From Niabella aurantiaca DSM 17617 (GTDB lineage: Bacteria > Bacteroidota > Bacteroidia > Chitinophagales > Chitinophagaceae), in the NCBI RefSeq assembly GCF_000374125.1, contig NZ_KB893646.1:124001-188000 (forward strand): a stretch of 64,000 nucleotides of DNA, given 5' to 3'. The number at the start of each line of letters is the position of its first letter. Position 1 is the stretch's first letter. This document shows, piece by piece, positions 44,009 to 53,138 of this stretch. The notes beneath the pieces are model-generated. The model searched no databases and was not told the DNA's origin. It saw only the letters and a list, made by a program, of their open reading frames with translations. Both the position numbers and the translations under genes were made by a program.

Positions 44009-44760
44009 AACCCGGCAAGCCGGTAATTGAATCCCAGCGATAATTGCAGGGGTTTCCCTTTTTTATAACGGTCTTCGCCGGTTTGCTCTTTCTGATATAT
44101 CGGTGTAAAATACCGTTGCGCACGCAGGTCGATGTTTAGGTTACGCACCACCCTGTAATGTACCGCCAGATCCGCGCCGGCCAAAAACTTTCGCGCCGCC
44201 CCCTTATCATCACCAATCGCATACGCTACGGCTACGGATTCTTCTTCTCCATGGAAGGAAACACTCCGTGTATATTTTTTATGAATAAGGTAACTGATCA
44301 CCGGGCCGGCCTGGGCTTCAAACCGCCCCCATCGTTTTGTTACGTTTAAACACCTCGAATTCAGGTACAGCAACCGTAGATCGCCTAAAACCGACAGCGC
44401 CTGTTTCATCATCGGGCTGTTATCCGGTTGCTCCGTATCATAAGTAAACGCAACCTGGTTCAACCCCAACGACACCGAAACGGCCCAGTCATTCCTTAAA
44501 CGCCGGTCAACTGCGCCATCCACATAAAAGCCAACTCCCGCCTTTGTCCTGGCATGATAACTTCCTCCTCGTATAAAATCGCCGTTAACGCCATTAAGCT
44601 CCGGAACAAACAACGAGTTGCGTTTGGCGGTTATCATACTATTTTGAAACGCCGGCAAAAAACTGGCATTTCCTCCTCCGTTTACAGAAAGGCGGTATTG
44701 TTGCGTAAACCCTGTAGACAGCTGTGTCATCATCAAAATAAGCAGTAGTAGTCGCTTCAA
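44005..44760 (-). CDS. Predicted outer-membrane beta-barrel protein
   Basis: A 251-residue protein that I cannot assign to a named family. An N-terminal signal (KRLLLLILMMTQLSTGFTQ) is followed by alternating polar and hydrophobic segments, such as WAVSVSLGLNQVAFTY and AVHYRVVRNLNIDLRAQRYF, ending LSLGFNYRLAGF with the terminal aromatic typical of an 8-stranded barrel. The start at 44760 is a TTG; the first ATG codons (two in a row) lie nine codons later, inside the signal peptide. A -7 box, TATTTTTG, lies about 41 bases upstream. Confidence 0.75.
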   Translation of the reverse strand: MKRLLLLILMMTQLSTGFTQQYRLSVNGGGNASFLPAFQNSMITAKRNSLFVPELNGVNGDFIRGGSYHARTKAGVGFYVDGAVDRRLRNDWAVSVSLGLNQVAFTYDTEQPDNSPMMKQALSVLGDLRLLYLNSRCLNVTKRWGRFEAQAGPVISYLIHKKYTRSVSFHGEEESVAVAYAIGDDKGAARKFLAGADLAVHYRVVRNLNIDLRAQRYFTPIYQKEQTGEDRYKKGKPLQLSLGFNYRLAGF

Positions 44761-44800
44761 AAGAAAATCATTTTATTACAGATCAATGGGTTTCCAACAC

Positions 44801-44808
44801 CAAAAATA
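44801..44808 (-). promoter_or_regulatory. -7 element of the outer-membrane barrel gene
   Basis: On the minus strand TATTTTTG matches TAnnTTTG, with an expected start point near 44794. No -33 TTG was seen. Confidence 0.4.
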
Positions 44809-44867
44809 TTATTTTTCTCATTAAAAAACGCAGGCACCTTCCGCGTCCGTATTCATTATGCATGCAC

Positions 44868-45647
44868 TCATTTCCGATCCAACAGCCAGCTCAATTCCCC
44901 ATATTCATATACCCGCCTGGGCGCTCCGTCCAAAAGCAGTTTACCATCCGCATTTACAGCTTTTACCCCCGCATTGAAAATAGTTCCTGCTTCATCCCGG
45001 AAAACCGTTTGTTCGCCTCGTTTAAACAAAAACCGGTTGTATTGCTCCAATGTCACCGCAACGGACCGTTCCAGACCGGCTTCAAAATCCGCCAGTCTTT
45101 TAAAGACCCGTTCCGCCAGTCCGTTTGCCAGTTTCAGGCAGTCATAGCTTTTCCCGGTTACCTGCTTTAGCGAAACCGCCTGTTTCAGCTCCTCCGGAAA
45201 ATGGTCCTGGTTAATGTTGACCCCGATACCGGCTACTGCCCATTTCCATTTCTGTCCGGTAATGATGTTTTCGATCAGCATACCAACTGCCTTTCTGTCT
45301 TGAAAATAAATATCATTGGGCCATTTTATAAACCAGTTGCCGGGTGCCAGGTCAGCTAAAAAGGCCCGGGTTTCTACTGCTATCATTGCACTGAGTGCAA
45401 ATAAATGATCCAGTTCCAGGCTTTTAGGCGCCATAATCAGGCTCAGATGAATGTTTTGCCCCGGCGCAGTAACCCACTTTTTACCTCTCTGCCCTTTACC
45501 CGCCAATTGCTCATGGGCAAAAACCCCCATGCCATGATATGCCAAACCTTCACGTATCTGGCTAAGGGCATAGTTATTGGTGCTGTCTACCTGCGGCAAT
45601 TCAATGACCATAGGAAATTGGGGGATATCTGCCTTTTTTTGCGTCAA
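44868..45647 (-). CDS. birA: Biotin--[acetyl-CoA-carboxylase] ligase
   Basis: A 259-residue enzyme that activates biotin with ATP and attaches it to the biotin carrier protein of acetyl-CoA carboxylase. The biotin-binding core is intact: VDSTNNYALSQ, the BirA loop GKGQRGKKWVTAPGQNI, WPNDIYFQDRKAVGMLIE and the VAGIGVNIN segment. There is no N-terminal DNA-binding domain, so it does not act as a repressor. The open frame starts with TTG at 45647, while the first ATG is at 45611 (MVIELPQVDSTN). Either could be used; the longer form matches the usual few residues before the core. It diverges from rsfS. Confidence 0.9.
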   Translation of the reverse strand: MTQKKADIPQFPMVIELPQVDSTNNYALSQIREGLAYHGMGVFAHEQLAGKGQRGKKWVTAPGQNIHLSLIMAPKSLELDHLFALSAMIAVETRAFLADLAPGNWFIKWPNDIYFQDRKAVGMLIENIITGQKWKWAVAGIGVNINQDHFPEELKQAVSLKQVTGKSYDCLKLANGLAERVFKRLADFEAGLERSVAVTLEQYNRFLFKRGEQTVFRDEAGTIFNAGVKAVNADGKLLLDGAPRRVYEYGELSWLLDRK

Positions 45648-45739
45648 TATTTGCTATTTTTGAACAAAGTAAAATAAGTTTAGGAATTCTGTCCTTTTAA
45701 AGACGGACATTCCGGTTAAAAAAATATAAATTCTTCTAT

Positions 45740-46144
45740 TTGGAACCATTAGCATCGCTAACGAAACGTAAAATTTCAGGTACAGCCAGGCTTACAAGAA
45801 ATTCTAAAATTTTCAAAACGATCATTTCCGCCATCCAGGAAAAAAAGGGTGAAAATATTGTTTCATTGGATCTGAGGCAGATAACGGAAGCGGTATCTGA
45901 CTTTTTTATCATATGCGAAGCTACCAGCGGTCCCCAGATCAAATCGATTGCCGACAACATCGAATACCGGGTCCGGGAGGCTACCGGGGAAAAGGTGTAC
46001 CAGCAGGAAGGGTTGCAAACACTGCAATGGGTTTTAATGGATTACGTAAATATCGTGATCCACATCATGCTGCCCGAACAACGCAAATTCTATAACCTGG
46101 AAGAAATGTGGAGCGACAGCAGTTCCAAAGAGCACAAAGAGTGA
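45740..46144 (+). CDS. rsfS: Ribosomal silencing factor RsfS
   Basis: A 134-residue protein that binds ribosomal protein uL14 and blocks joining of the subunits when nutrients are low. The core is typical: ENIVSLDLRQITEAVSDFFIICEATS, then VYQQEGLQTLQWVLMDYVNIVIHIM and RKFYNLEEMWSD. No ATG occurs before the core; an in-frame stop lies at 45698-45700 and TTG at 45740 is the best start. ftsH follows after 75 bases. The same neighbourhood, birA / rsfS / ftsH, is common in this group as I recall. Confidence 0.9.
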   Translation: MEPLASLTKRKISGTARLTRNSKIFKTIISAIQEKKGENIVSLDLRQITEAVSDFFIICEATSGPQIKSIADNIEYRVREATGEKVYQQEGLQTLQWVLMDYVNIVIHIMLPEQRKFYNLEEMWSDSSSKEHKE

Positions 46145-46219
46145 TCTTAAAAGAAGAAAAATAATACATCTCATAAACATTTCTATAAAATTTGCCTTAT
46201 AGTATCATAATTACAGAAC

Positions 46220-48286
46220 ATGCCTCAAAACAATTATAACAGACAAGAAAAGCAGCGGAATAATCCGTTTTCACCCAAGCCTTCGGGCAATGGAGGCGGT
46301 AATGAACCCAAGAAAGTGAAGTTTGGCAGCTATTGGGCATTTATTATCATCCTGGGCATTATGCTGGCCCTGCAATTCCTGGACCCATTTGGCACCAGCA
46401 GCAGCCAGACCACCTTCCAGGACTTTAAAAAAATGGTGGAAAAAGGAGATGTTCAGAAATACGTGGTCATTAATAACCGGAATGTAGTGCGTGTATGGGT
46501 AAACAAGGACAGCATTCAGAAATACCCGGACCTTGCGAAACATGTAAGCCCCAAATCCACACTTGGAGCTTCCAATGATCCCCAGCTGTTTTTTAAGATC
46601 ACCAGCGGGGATAGTTTCCAGGAAGATATGTCTAAGTTTTATACAGATCACCCGAATGCAAAAGAACCCAAGGCGGATGTGGATGAAGACAGCGATTTCC
46701 TGGGCCGTTCCATCAGTTTTATCCTGCCGTTCCTGCTGCTCATTGGGGTCTGGATCCTGATGATGCGGAAGATGGGGGGCGGTGCCGGCGGTGGTGCCGG
46801 GCCCGGCGGCATCTTCAATATCGGCAAATCAAAAGCCACCCTTTTCGATAAAGGCACCCGTGTGAACATCACTTTTGCCGACGTAGCCGGGCTGGATGAA
46901 GCCAAGGTAGAGGTAATGGAGATCGTGGATTTTTTAAGAAACCCCAAAAAATACACCAGTCTGGGCGGAAAGATCCCCAAAGGAGCGCTGCTGGTAGGCC
47001 CTCCCGGAACCGGTAAGACCCTGTTGGCAAAAGCTATGGCCGGCGAAGCACAGGTACCCTTTTTCAGCCTGAGCGGATCCGATTTTGTGGAAATGTTTGT
47101 AGGCGTAGGTGCCAGCCGCGTGCGCGACCTCTTCAAACAGGCCCGTGAGAAAGCGCCCTGTATCATCTTTATTGATGAGATCGATGCCATTGGCCGTGCC
47201 CGTGGTAAGAATGCGATGATGAGCAATGATGAGCGCGAAAGTACTTTGAACCAGATGCTGGTGGAAATGGATGGCTTTGGCACCGATACCGGTATTATTG
47301 TGCTGGCGGCCACCAACCGTCCGGATGTACTGGATTCGGCGCTGCTGCGCCCGGGCCGTTTCGACCGGCAGATCACCATCGACCAGCCGGATCTTGCCGG
47401 CCGGGAAGCTATCTTTAAAGTACATTTGAAGGAGATCAAAACCTCCGAATCCCTGGATATTCATAAGCTGGCAGAACAAACACCCGGTTTTGCGGGAGCC
47501 GATATCGCCAATGTTTGCAATGAGGCCGCCCTGATCGCCGCCCGTAAAAATAAAAGCGGGGTGGATATGGCCGATTTCCAGGATGCGATCGACCGGGTGA
47601 TCGGGGGACTGGAGAAGAAAAACAAGATCATTGCCCCTCACGAAAAAGAGGTGATCGCCTATCATGAAGCGGGCCATGCGGTAGCCGGCTGGTTCCTGGA
47701 ACACGCCTACCCCCTGCTGAAAGTTACCATTGTACCCAGAGGAACCGCAGCGCTGGGCTATGCACAATACACGCCCAAAGAACAGTACCTGTACCGGACC
47801 GAAGACCTGATCCACCGAATGTGCATGGCACTGGGCGGACGGGTAAGTGAACAGATATTCTTTGATAAGATATCTACCGGTGCCGGAAGCGACCTGGAAA
47901 ATGTAACCCAGATAGCCTACTCGATGGTTACCGTATATGGAATGAGCAAAAAAGTGGGCAATGTGAGCTTCTACAATCCGCACCAGGATACATCTTTCAC
48001 CAAACCTTACAGTGAAGAAACTTCTAAGCTCATAGACGAAGAAGTCCGGGCCATCATAGCAGAATGTTATGATAAAACGGTAGCGCTGTTAACGGAGAAG
48101 AAAGGGCAGGTAGAGATCATTGCAAAGGCGCTCCTGGAAAAAGAAGTATTGTTCCAGGCAGATGTGGAGACCCTGATCGGCAAACGTCCCTTCGAGGAAA
48201 AGAAGCTGCTGGCAGATGAACCGCCGGTAGTACCGATCGAGCCGGTTCCCGGCGGTGTGCCGCCAACAAGCCCAACGGCAAATTAA
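46220..48286 (+). CDS. ftsH: ATP-dependent zinc metalloprotease FtsH
   Basis: A 688-residue membrane protease that unfolds and degrades membrane and some soluble proteins. Helix 1 (about 38-53) and helix 2 (about 163-182) enclose a periplasmic domain. The AAA module has Walker A GPPGTGKT (260-267), Walker [12 protein letters not shown] and the second region of homology with [19 protein letters not shown]. The protease site is [13 protein letters not shown] Gly-rich linker ([12 protein letters not shown], about 187-198) joins membrane and ATPase parts, and a Pro-rich tail ends the chain. A terminator follows. Confidence 0.97.
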   Translation: MPQNNYNRQEKQRNNPFSPKPSGNGGGNEPKKVKFGSYWAFIIILGIMLALQFLDPFGTSSSQTTFQDFKKMVEKGDVQKYVVINNRNVVRVWVNKDSIQKYPDLAKHVSPKSTLGASNDPQLFFKITSGDSFQEDMSKFYTDHPNAKEPKADVDEDSDFLGRSISFILPFLLLIGVWILMMRKMGGGAGGGAGPGGIFNIGKSKATLFDKGTRVNITFADVAGLDEAKVEVMEIVDFLRNPKKYTSLGGKIPKGALLVGPPGTGKTLLAKAMAGEAQVPFFSLSGSDFVEMFVGVGASRVRDLFKQAREKAPCIIFIDEIDAIGRARGKNAMMSNDERESTLNQMLVEMDGFGTDTGIIVLAATNRPDVLDSALLRPGRFDRQITIDQPDLAGREAIFKVHLKEIKTSESLDIHKLAEQTPGFAGADIANVCNEAALIAARKNKSGVDMADFQDAIDRVIGGLEKKNKIIAPHEKEVIAYHEAGHAVAGWFLEHAYPLLKVTIVPRGTAALGYAQYTPKEQYLYRTEDLIHRMCMALGGRVSEQIFFDKISTGAGSDLENVTQIAYSMVTVYGMSKKVGNVSFYNPHQDTSFTKPYSEETSKLIDEEVRAIIAECYDKTVALLTEKKGQVEIIAKALLEKEVLFQADVETLIGKRPFEEKKLLADEPPVVPIEPVPGGVPPTSPTAN

Positions 48287-48312
48287 TACCGAACGATATT
48301 CACCTGATCAAA

Positions 48313-48348
48313 AGAGTTGTTCCTGAAGAGCGGAACAGCTCTTTTTTT
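48313..48348 (+). terminator. Intrinsic terminator of ftsH
   Basis: Arms AGAGTTGTTCC (48313-48323) and GGAACAGCTCT (48332-48342) pair with one G-T around an 8-base loop and are followed by a run of seven T. It starts 27 bases after the ftsH stop. Confidence 0.85.
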
Positions 48349-48507
48349 ATACCCCCCAGTAACACCGGCCAGATCATCCGGGCCCGGAAAAACCGTTTTT
48401 TCTCTACTCCCTTATCCTTTGCCCGCAGCGGTCAGGTGCGGATCGCATCCCAAAATATTGTAAGTGGAATCGCCCCGCTACGTTTCTTAATTGATTAAAT
48501 TCGCAAA

Positions 48508-49149
48508 GTGATCAGATCCTCAAAAGATACCGTACTAAAAAAGATCCGGGAAGCGCTGAGCCAGCCTACCCCCATCCCATTTCCCAAAAGTGAGGGACAA
48601 TCACTGGTCTTTCAGCCACTGCATCAGGAACTTGAAATTGAATTTGCGGAACGCTTTACCACGCTCCAGGGGCAATTTGCCTTTTGCCTGAGCCGTAAAG
48701 AGCTGGTAAGCCAGTTCAATGCGCTCCTCTTTAAAACGGGCTGGCAAAAGATCTATTGCCAGGAACCCGAACTGGCTGTTCTGATCGGTCAGCAGCTCGA
48801 CATCAGCAGCAACCCGGCTGACCTTGCCGGCTGCGATGTAGCCATAACCGGATGCGAATACCTGGTGGCGCGCACCGGAAGCATTGTTATGAGCGCTGCA
48901 CAATTAAGCGGCCGCAGAACCAGCGTTTACGCGCCGGTTCATGTTTGTATTGCTTATACCAGCCAACTGGTCTTTGACGTAAAAGATGCACTCGAAGGAA
49001 TAAAGGAGCGTTATGGAAATACCCTTCCGTCCCTGATCACCTTTGCTACCGGACCCAGCCGTACAGCGGATATTGAGAAAACGCTTGTGGTGGGGGTGCA
49101 TGGCCCAAAAGAAGTATTCGTTTTTTTAATTGATGACACCTCTGAATAA
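48508..49149 (+). CDS. LUD domain protein (LutC/YkgG family)
   Basis: A 213-residue cytoplasmic protein of the LutC family. In other bacteria LutC works with LutA and LutB in lactate oxidation, but those genes are absent here, as in most Bacteroidota where the gene stands alone. Typical segments are CDVAITGCEYLVARTGSIVMSA and SLITFATGPSRTADIEKTLVVGVHGP, the latter closing the domain. The start is GTG at 48508, with a near-match -7 box (TAAATTCG) four bases before it. The next gene follows after 9 bases. Confidence 0.85.
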   Translation: MIRSSKDTVLKKIREALSQPTPIPFPKSEGQSLVFQPLHQELEIEFAERFTTLQGQFAFCLSRKELVSQFNALLFKTGWQKIYCQEPELAVLIGQQLDISSNPADLAGCDVAITGCEYLVARTGSIVMSAAQLSGRRTSVYAPVHVCIAYTSQLVFDVKDALEGIKERYGNTLPSLITFATGPSRTADIEKTLVVGVHGPKEVFVFLIDDTSE

Positions 49150-49158
49150 CACCCTTTT

Positions 49159-49575
49159 ATGCAAAGCAATTATCTTTTTGTGTACGGCTCTTTACTGAGC
49201 GGGTTCAAAAGTCCGGCGTACGAGTATATTACCCGTTATTTTGAATTGCTGGGATCTGCAACAGTACCCGGCACCTTATATGACCTGGGCGATTATCCCG
49301 CAGCCCTGCCGGATAACAGCGGTCGAAAAATCATCGGGGAGCTTTACAGGATACGTAACAGCAACCAGCTCTCCTATGCTGTTGCCCAGCTGGACGGGTA
49401 CGAAGGGCTGAACCCCGAGGCCGGAGAGATTTCGGATTACAGACGTGAACTATCTGCCGTCCATCATGACCAGGAACAGGTCCATGCATGGGTGTACTGG
49501 TACAACCATTCCATACAGGACAAACCCGTAATCGAGTCCGGGGACGTGCTGGAATACCTGAAAACCCGGAAATAG
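49159..49575 (+). CDS. Gamma-glutamylcyclotransferase-like (AIG2/GGCT) protein
   Basis: A 138-residue protein with the GGCT fold. The substrate-loop motif YLFVYGSLLSG is at the N-terminus, LYDLGDYPAALPD follows, and the catalytic Glu is probably in LDGYEGLNP. Family members release 5-oxoproline from gamma-glutamyl amines or peptides, but substrates vary widely. It is the second gene after the LUD-domain gene (9-base gap) and ends 86 bases before the convergent sulfatase gene. Confidence 0.87.
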   Translation: MQSNYLFVYGSLLSGFKSPAYEYITRYFELLGSATVPGTLYDLGDYPAALPDNSGRKIIGELYRIRNSNQLSYAVAQLDGYEGLNPEAGEISDYRRELSAVHHDQEQVHAWVYWYNHSIQDKPVIESGDVLEYLKTRK

Positions 49576-49661
49576 GTTTTGGAGCCGGTCAAAAAGCGGT
49601 CATTTATCTTACCAATTGGCAGCGCCTGACCAGGTACACCATCACCCTTTCAGCTAAAGCC

Positions 49662-51185
49662 CTATTTTGTAGCATATACTTTCTTCCAGAGATCCACGGA
49701 GGTGTCATTTTTCTGGCGCTTGCCGGGAGTGCTCCTTCCCTCATTTACATATTGCTGCAGCAGTGCCATCAGCCGCTTTACCACTTCGGGGTGCTCCGCC
49801 TGCACATTGTGCTGCTCCCCGATGTCGGCCTCCAGGTCATACAGCTGCACAACAGGTAACCCCTGTTTAAACGCTTCCGCATTCCTCGGTTTTGCCCATC
49901 CACCGGAACCGGGACAAAGCTCCAGCTTCCATTTTCCCTGCCGGATGGCAAAATTGCCATCAATAGAATGATGAATGGTCGCTTCCCGGATCTCCCCGGA
50001 TGATTGCCCGGTAAGATAGGGCAGTATATTATAGCTGTCTTCAGCTGCATTATCCGGCAATGGCTTATGAAGCATGCCTGCAACCGTAGCCATAAAATCG
50101 CTCAGGCAAACCGTATGGCCACTGGTTGAACCCGGAGGCACATTTCCGGGCCATTTTACAACAAACGGAATGCGGTGGCCGCCCTCCCATATATCCGCTT
50201 TATATCCTTTGTAGTGCATGCTCGGATAATGCCCCCGGGCTTCTACATCCCATGTTTTTAATACATACGGGGCAAATCCATTATCACTGGTAAATACGAT
50301 CATCGTATTCTCTGCGATCTTTCCTTCATCAACAGCTTTCAGCAACTGGCCAACAGCCCAGTCTGTTTCCATTACATAATCCCCGTACTCCGTTACACCG
50401 CTCTTTCCTTTAAATGCAGCAGACGGTACAATGGGCGTATGCGGCGACGGCAGGGTAAAATACAGGAAGAACGGGCGCTGTTCCTGCGATTTTTCGCGAA
50501 TGTATGCCACCGCTTTTGATGTGAGCTCCGGCAGGCAGTTGACCGCCTCAAAGTCGGCAGCAGCAGGTCCTTTGCGTCCCCATTTTTTAACCGTGGCAGG
50601 CTGCCCCACGGTATGATCGTTTTCGATAAAGATAAAGGGCGGCATATCCAGCGAAGCGGCAATGCCGTAAAAATAGTCAAAGCCCAACGCATTGGGACCG
50701 CCGGTAATGGGGCTGCTGTAATCGATCACCGGTTCCTTACCGGGCGTGATCACCTTCCACCCCAGCCCCAGGTGCCATTTACCGATACAGGCAGTGGCAT
50801 AGCCGTTCTGCTGTAAAAGACGGGCCACCGTTAAACGCGAAGAGTCGATCAGCGGTTTATCATACCCATAGAGCACCCCCTTTGCCAGGCGGCTGCGCCA
50901 GGCATATCTTCCGGTTACAATGCTGTAGCGGGAAGGGGTGCATACTGCAGACGATGAATGCACATCGTCAAAGCGCATTCCTTCCCGCCCGATCCGGTCG
51001 ATATTAGGCGTACGGAGCTTACCGTTCGTATTATACAGCTTCACATCACCAATTCCCAGGTCGTCGGCGAGGATATAGATGATATTGGGAGCCGTATGTT
51101 TCTTTTGTGCAGCAGCCGTTCCTGCGGTTATCAGCACTAAAACCAGTGCAGCAGCATTTTTCATCAACCTGTTGAAAACATTCAT
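49662..51185 (-). CDS. Secreted Cys-type sulfatase
   Basis: A 507-residue exported sulfatase that removes sulfate esters, probably from glycans. The signal peptide ends near TAGTAAAQ. The active-site motif is CTPSR in SSSAVCTPSRYSIVTGRYAWR (Cys about 82), which must be converted to formylglycine. Metal ligands appear in NIIYILADDLGIGD and IVFTSDNGFAPY. It resembles arylsulfatase A/GalNAc-6-sulfatase types. No maturase gene or other glycan gene is adjacent, so it is an isolated degradative gene. ATG 51185 is chosen because the signal peptide starts there. Confidence 0.9.
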   Translation of the reverse strand: MNVFNRLMKNAAALVLVLITAGTAAAQKKHTAPNIIYILADDLGIGDVKLYNTNGKLRTPNIDRIGREGMRFDDVHSSSAVCTPSRYSIVTGRYAWRSRLAKGVLYGYDKPLIDSSRLTVARLLQQNGYATACIGKWHLGLGWKVITPGKEPVIDYSSPITGGPNALGFDYFYGIAASLDMPPFIFIENDHTVGQPATVKKWGRKGPAAADFEAVNCLPELTSKAVAYIREKSQEQRPFFLYFTLPSPHTPIVPSAAFKGKSGVTEYGDYVMETDWAVGQLLKAVDEGKIAENTMIVFTSDNGFAPYVLKTWDVEARGHYPSMHYKGYKADIWEGGHRIPFVVKWPGNVPPGSTSGHTVCLSDFMATVAGMLHKPLPDNAAEDSYNILPYLTGQSSGEIREATIHHSIDGNFAIRQGKWKLELCPGSGGWAKPRNAEAFKQGLPVVQLYDLEADIGEQHNVQAEHPEVVKRLMALLQQYVNEGRSTPGKRQKNDTSVDLWKKVYATK

Positions 51186-51440
51186 TGAACCTGGATTATA
51201 ATTGTTAAAGAAGATCATGTATTTTCTGCCGAAGTGCATTCAATTTTCCGGATCACAGCATATGGAAAAGCCTGAACAATTTCTTTTATAAAAATAGAAC
51301 CTAAAAACGCACGGTCGTCAACTTTTCTTTACCAATGATTCAATTATTTTACCCCCCGGGCCGCCCGGTCATACCCGGCCGTTTTCCCCGTAAACATGGA
51401 ACCGTCTATCGGTCAGGCTGTTATTTTCCGGTTTAAGAAC

Positions 51441-51448
51441 TACCTTTG
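51441..51448 (+). promoter_or_regulatory. -7 element upstream of the LpxH-type gene
   Basis: TACCTTTG matches TAnnTTTG. It lies inside the longest open frame from ATG 51396 but 20 bases before the in-frame TTG at 51468, which argues for the later start. Confidence 0.4.
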
Positions 51449-51467
51449 CTCAAATTCATATGTCAAT

Positions 51468-52244
51468 TTGCAAACGGGGAACCATATCTATTTTCTTTCT
51501 GATTTCCACCTGGGTGTACCCACCTATGAAGCCAGCCTGCAGCGGGAAAAATTGCTGGTCCGGTTCCTGGATGAAATAAAGGACCAGGCAGCGGAGATCT
51601 TTATTGTAGGCGATATGTTCGACTTTTGGTATGAATACCGCCATGTGGTACCCAAAGGATATGTACGCATCCTGGGAAAACTGGCAGAACTGGCCGACAG
51701 GGGCATCCAGCTTCATTTTTTTGTAGGCAATCATGACATGTGGATGAAAGATTATTTTCAGCGGGAGCTGAAAATGCCCGTTTATTTTGAGCCCAGGGCA
51801 TTTGAGTGGAACGGCAAACGCTTCCTGATCGGCCACGGGGACGGATTGGGCCCGGGAGATCATGGTTACAAGCGGCTGAAAAAAATATTCCGGAATCCCG
51901 TCTGCCAGTGGTTGTTTGGGATCCTGCCTCCGATGGTCGGTATCGGCACCGCCAATTATATGAGCCGCAAAAGCCGGGCAAAGACCGGCAGCACCGAAGA
52001 AACATTTTTGGGTGCCGATCGCGAATGGCTCATCACCTACTGTAAAGAACAACTGCAGCAGCAGCATTACGATTTTTTTATCTTCGGACACCGGCACCTG
52101 CCCATCGACTTCCGGCTTACAGCAACGAGCCGCTACATCAACCTGGGCGACTGGATCAGCTTTTTTACCTACGCTGTTTTCGATGGCACGGACGTACAGC
52201 TGATCTCCTATTTAAACAAAGAAGAAAAAATAGTTCGCGGATGA
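51468..52244 (+). CDS. UDP-2,3-diacylglucosamine diphosphatase (LpxH-type)
   Basis: A calcineurin-fold metallophosphoesterase of about 258 residues, expected to cleave UDP-2,3-diacylglucosamine to lipid X in lipid A synthesis. Metal-site motifs occur in order: FLSDFHLG, VGDMFDFW, VGNHDMWM, GHGDGLGPGDHGYK and FGHRHLP. The start is uncertain. An ATG at 51396 opens the same frame, but those 24 residues lack family resemblance and span a -7 box, so TTG 51468 is proposed. The next gene overlaps its stop by 4 bases (ATGA), so they are translationally coupled. Confidence 0.83.
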   Translation: MQTGNHIYFLSDFHLGVPTYEASLQREKLLVRFLDEIKDQAAEIFIVGDMFDFWYEYRHVVPKGYVRILGKLAELADRGIQLHFFVGNHDMWMKDYFQRELKMPVYFEPRAFEWNGKRFLIGHGDGLGPGDHGYKRLKKIFRNPVCQWLFGILPPMVGIGTANYMSRKSRAKTGSTEETFLGADREWLITYCKEQLQQQHYDFFIFGHRHLPIDFRLTATSRYINLGDWISFFTYAVFDGTDVQLISYLNKEEKIVRG

Positions 52245-53050
52245 GCCTTCGATCTTTCATACTGCTGTGCGTTTTAGGCCTGCCGGTGATGGCAAACGGC
52301 CAGCTAACGACCGAAAAGCTGAAGACCATACCGGGCAGCTACACCTCCGTGGCCGTGGATAACCTGGAGAGCATCTACCTGCTGAGCACCAATAACCAGC
52401 TGAAAAAACTGGATGAAAAGGGAGACTCTGTAGCCGTGTACAACAATGTAAAGAAACTGGGCACGGCCTCCATGCTGGATGTATCCAATCCTTTAAGAGT
52501 GCTTTTGTATTACAGGAATTTTGCAACACTTGTAATGCTCGACCGGCTGCTTACGCCGGTCAATATCATCGATCTCCGCCAGCAGCAGATCTTTAATGCA
52601 AACGCAGTGGGCCTTTCTTATGACGGCAAAATATGGCTGTACGACAACATGGAGGGCGTACTCAAAAAAATCGACGATAAAGGCAATATCCTGTCAAAAA
52701 CGCCGGACTTCCGCCAGCTCTTTAATGCCCCGCCTGCCCCTCAGCAGATCATCGACCGGAACAAGCTGATCTATCTCTATGATACTGCCCGCGGCATTTA
52801 TACCTTTGATTATTACGGCGCCTATAAAGGAAAAATAGCCATCACAAACTGGCAGAACCTCCGCATTACTGATAAATACATTTACGGAAATGATGCCGGG
52901 CGGTTCTACCGTTATACCCTCAATTCCCTGAAATTTGAAGAATGGCCCATCCCCGAAGGACTGAAGAATAAACGGCAATATATTTTTGAAGACGGTCTCC
53001 TCTATGTCCTTGACAGGGAAGGCCTCTCTGTTTACACTTACCGGTATTGA
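52241..53050 (+). CDS. Exported protein of unknown function, propeller-like
   Basis: A 269-residue protein that I do not recognise by name. A signal peptide (MSLRSFILLCVLGLPVMANG) is followed by repeated short beta units, such as VAVDNLESIYLLSTNNQLKK, GLSYDGKIWLYDN and NKLIYLYDTARGIYTFDYYG, that look like NHL- or SMP30-type propeller blades. It begins inside the stop of the LpxH-type gene, so the pair is coupled. A role in envelope assembly would fit that, but nothing in the sequence proves it. Confidence 0.8.
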   Translation: MSLRSFILLCVLGLPVMANGQLTTEKLKTIPGSYTSVAVDNLESIYLLSTNNQLKKLDEKGDSVAVYNNVKKLGTASMLDVSNPLRVLLYYRNFATLVMLDRLLTPVNIIDLRQQQIFNANAVGLSYDGKIWLYDNMEGVLKKIDDKGNILSKTPDFRQLFNAPPAPQQIIDRNKLIYLYDTARGIYTFDYYGAYKGKIAITNWQNLRITDKYIYGNDAGRFYRYTLNSLKFEEWPIPEGLKNKRQYIFEDGLLYVLDREGLSVYTYRY

Positions 53051-53125
53051 GCAGCCTGGCTCCGCGCCGCCGCCCTGCAACAATGCATATCCCCCGATGA
53101 AATTTCAAATCCCGGTTTAAATTTT

Positions 53126-53133
53126 TATTTTTG
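53126..53133 (+). promoter_or_regulatory. -7 element five bases before the MscS ATG
   Basis: TATTTTTG, then GTCCT, then ATG at 53139. This is the third TAnnTTTG-N5-ATG case in the window. Confidence 0.45.
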
Positions 53134-53138
53134 GTCCT

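Noticed and set aside
45655-45662. TATTTTTG on the plus strand upstream of rsfS
   Set aside because: It matches the -7 box but is 78 bases before the start with no -33 partner. It could be the promoter, but also a chance match in AT-rich DNA, so it is not listed.
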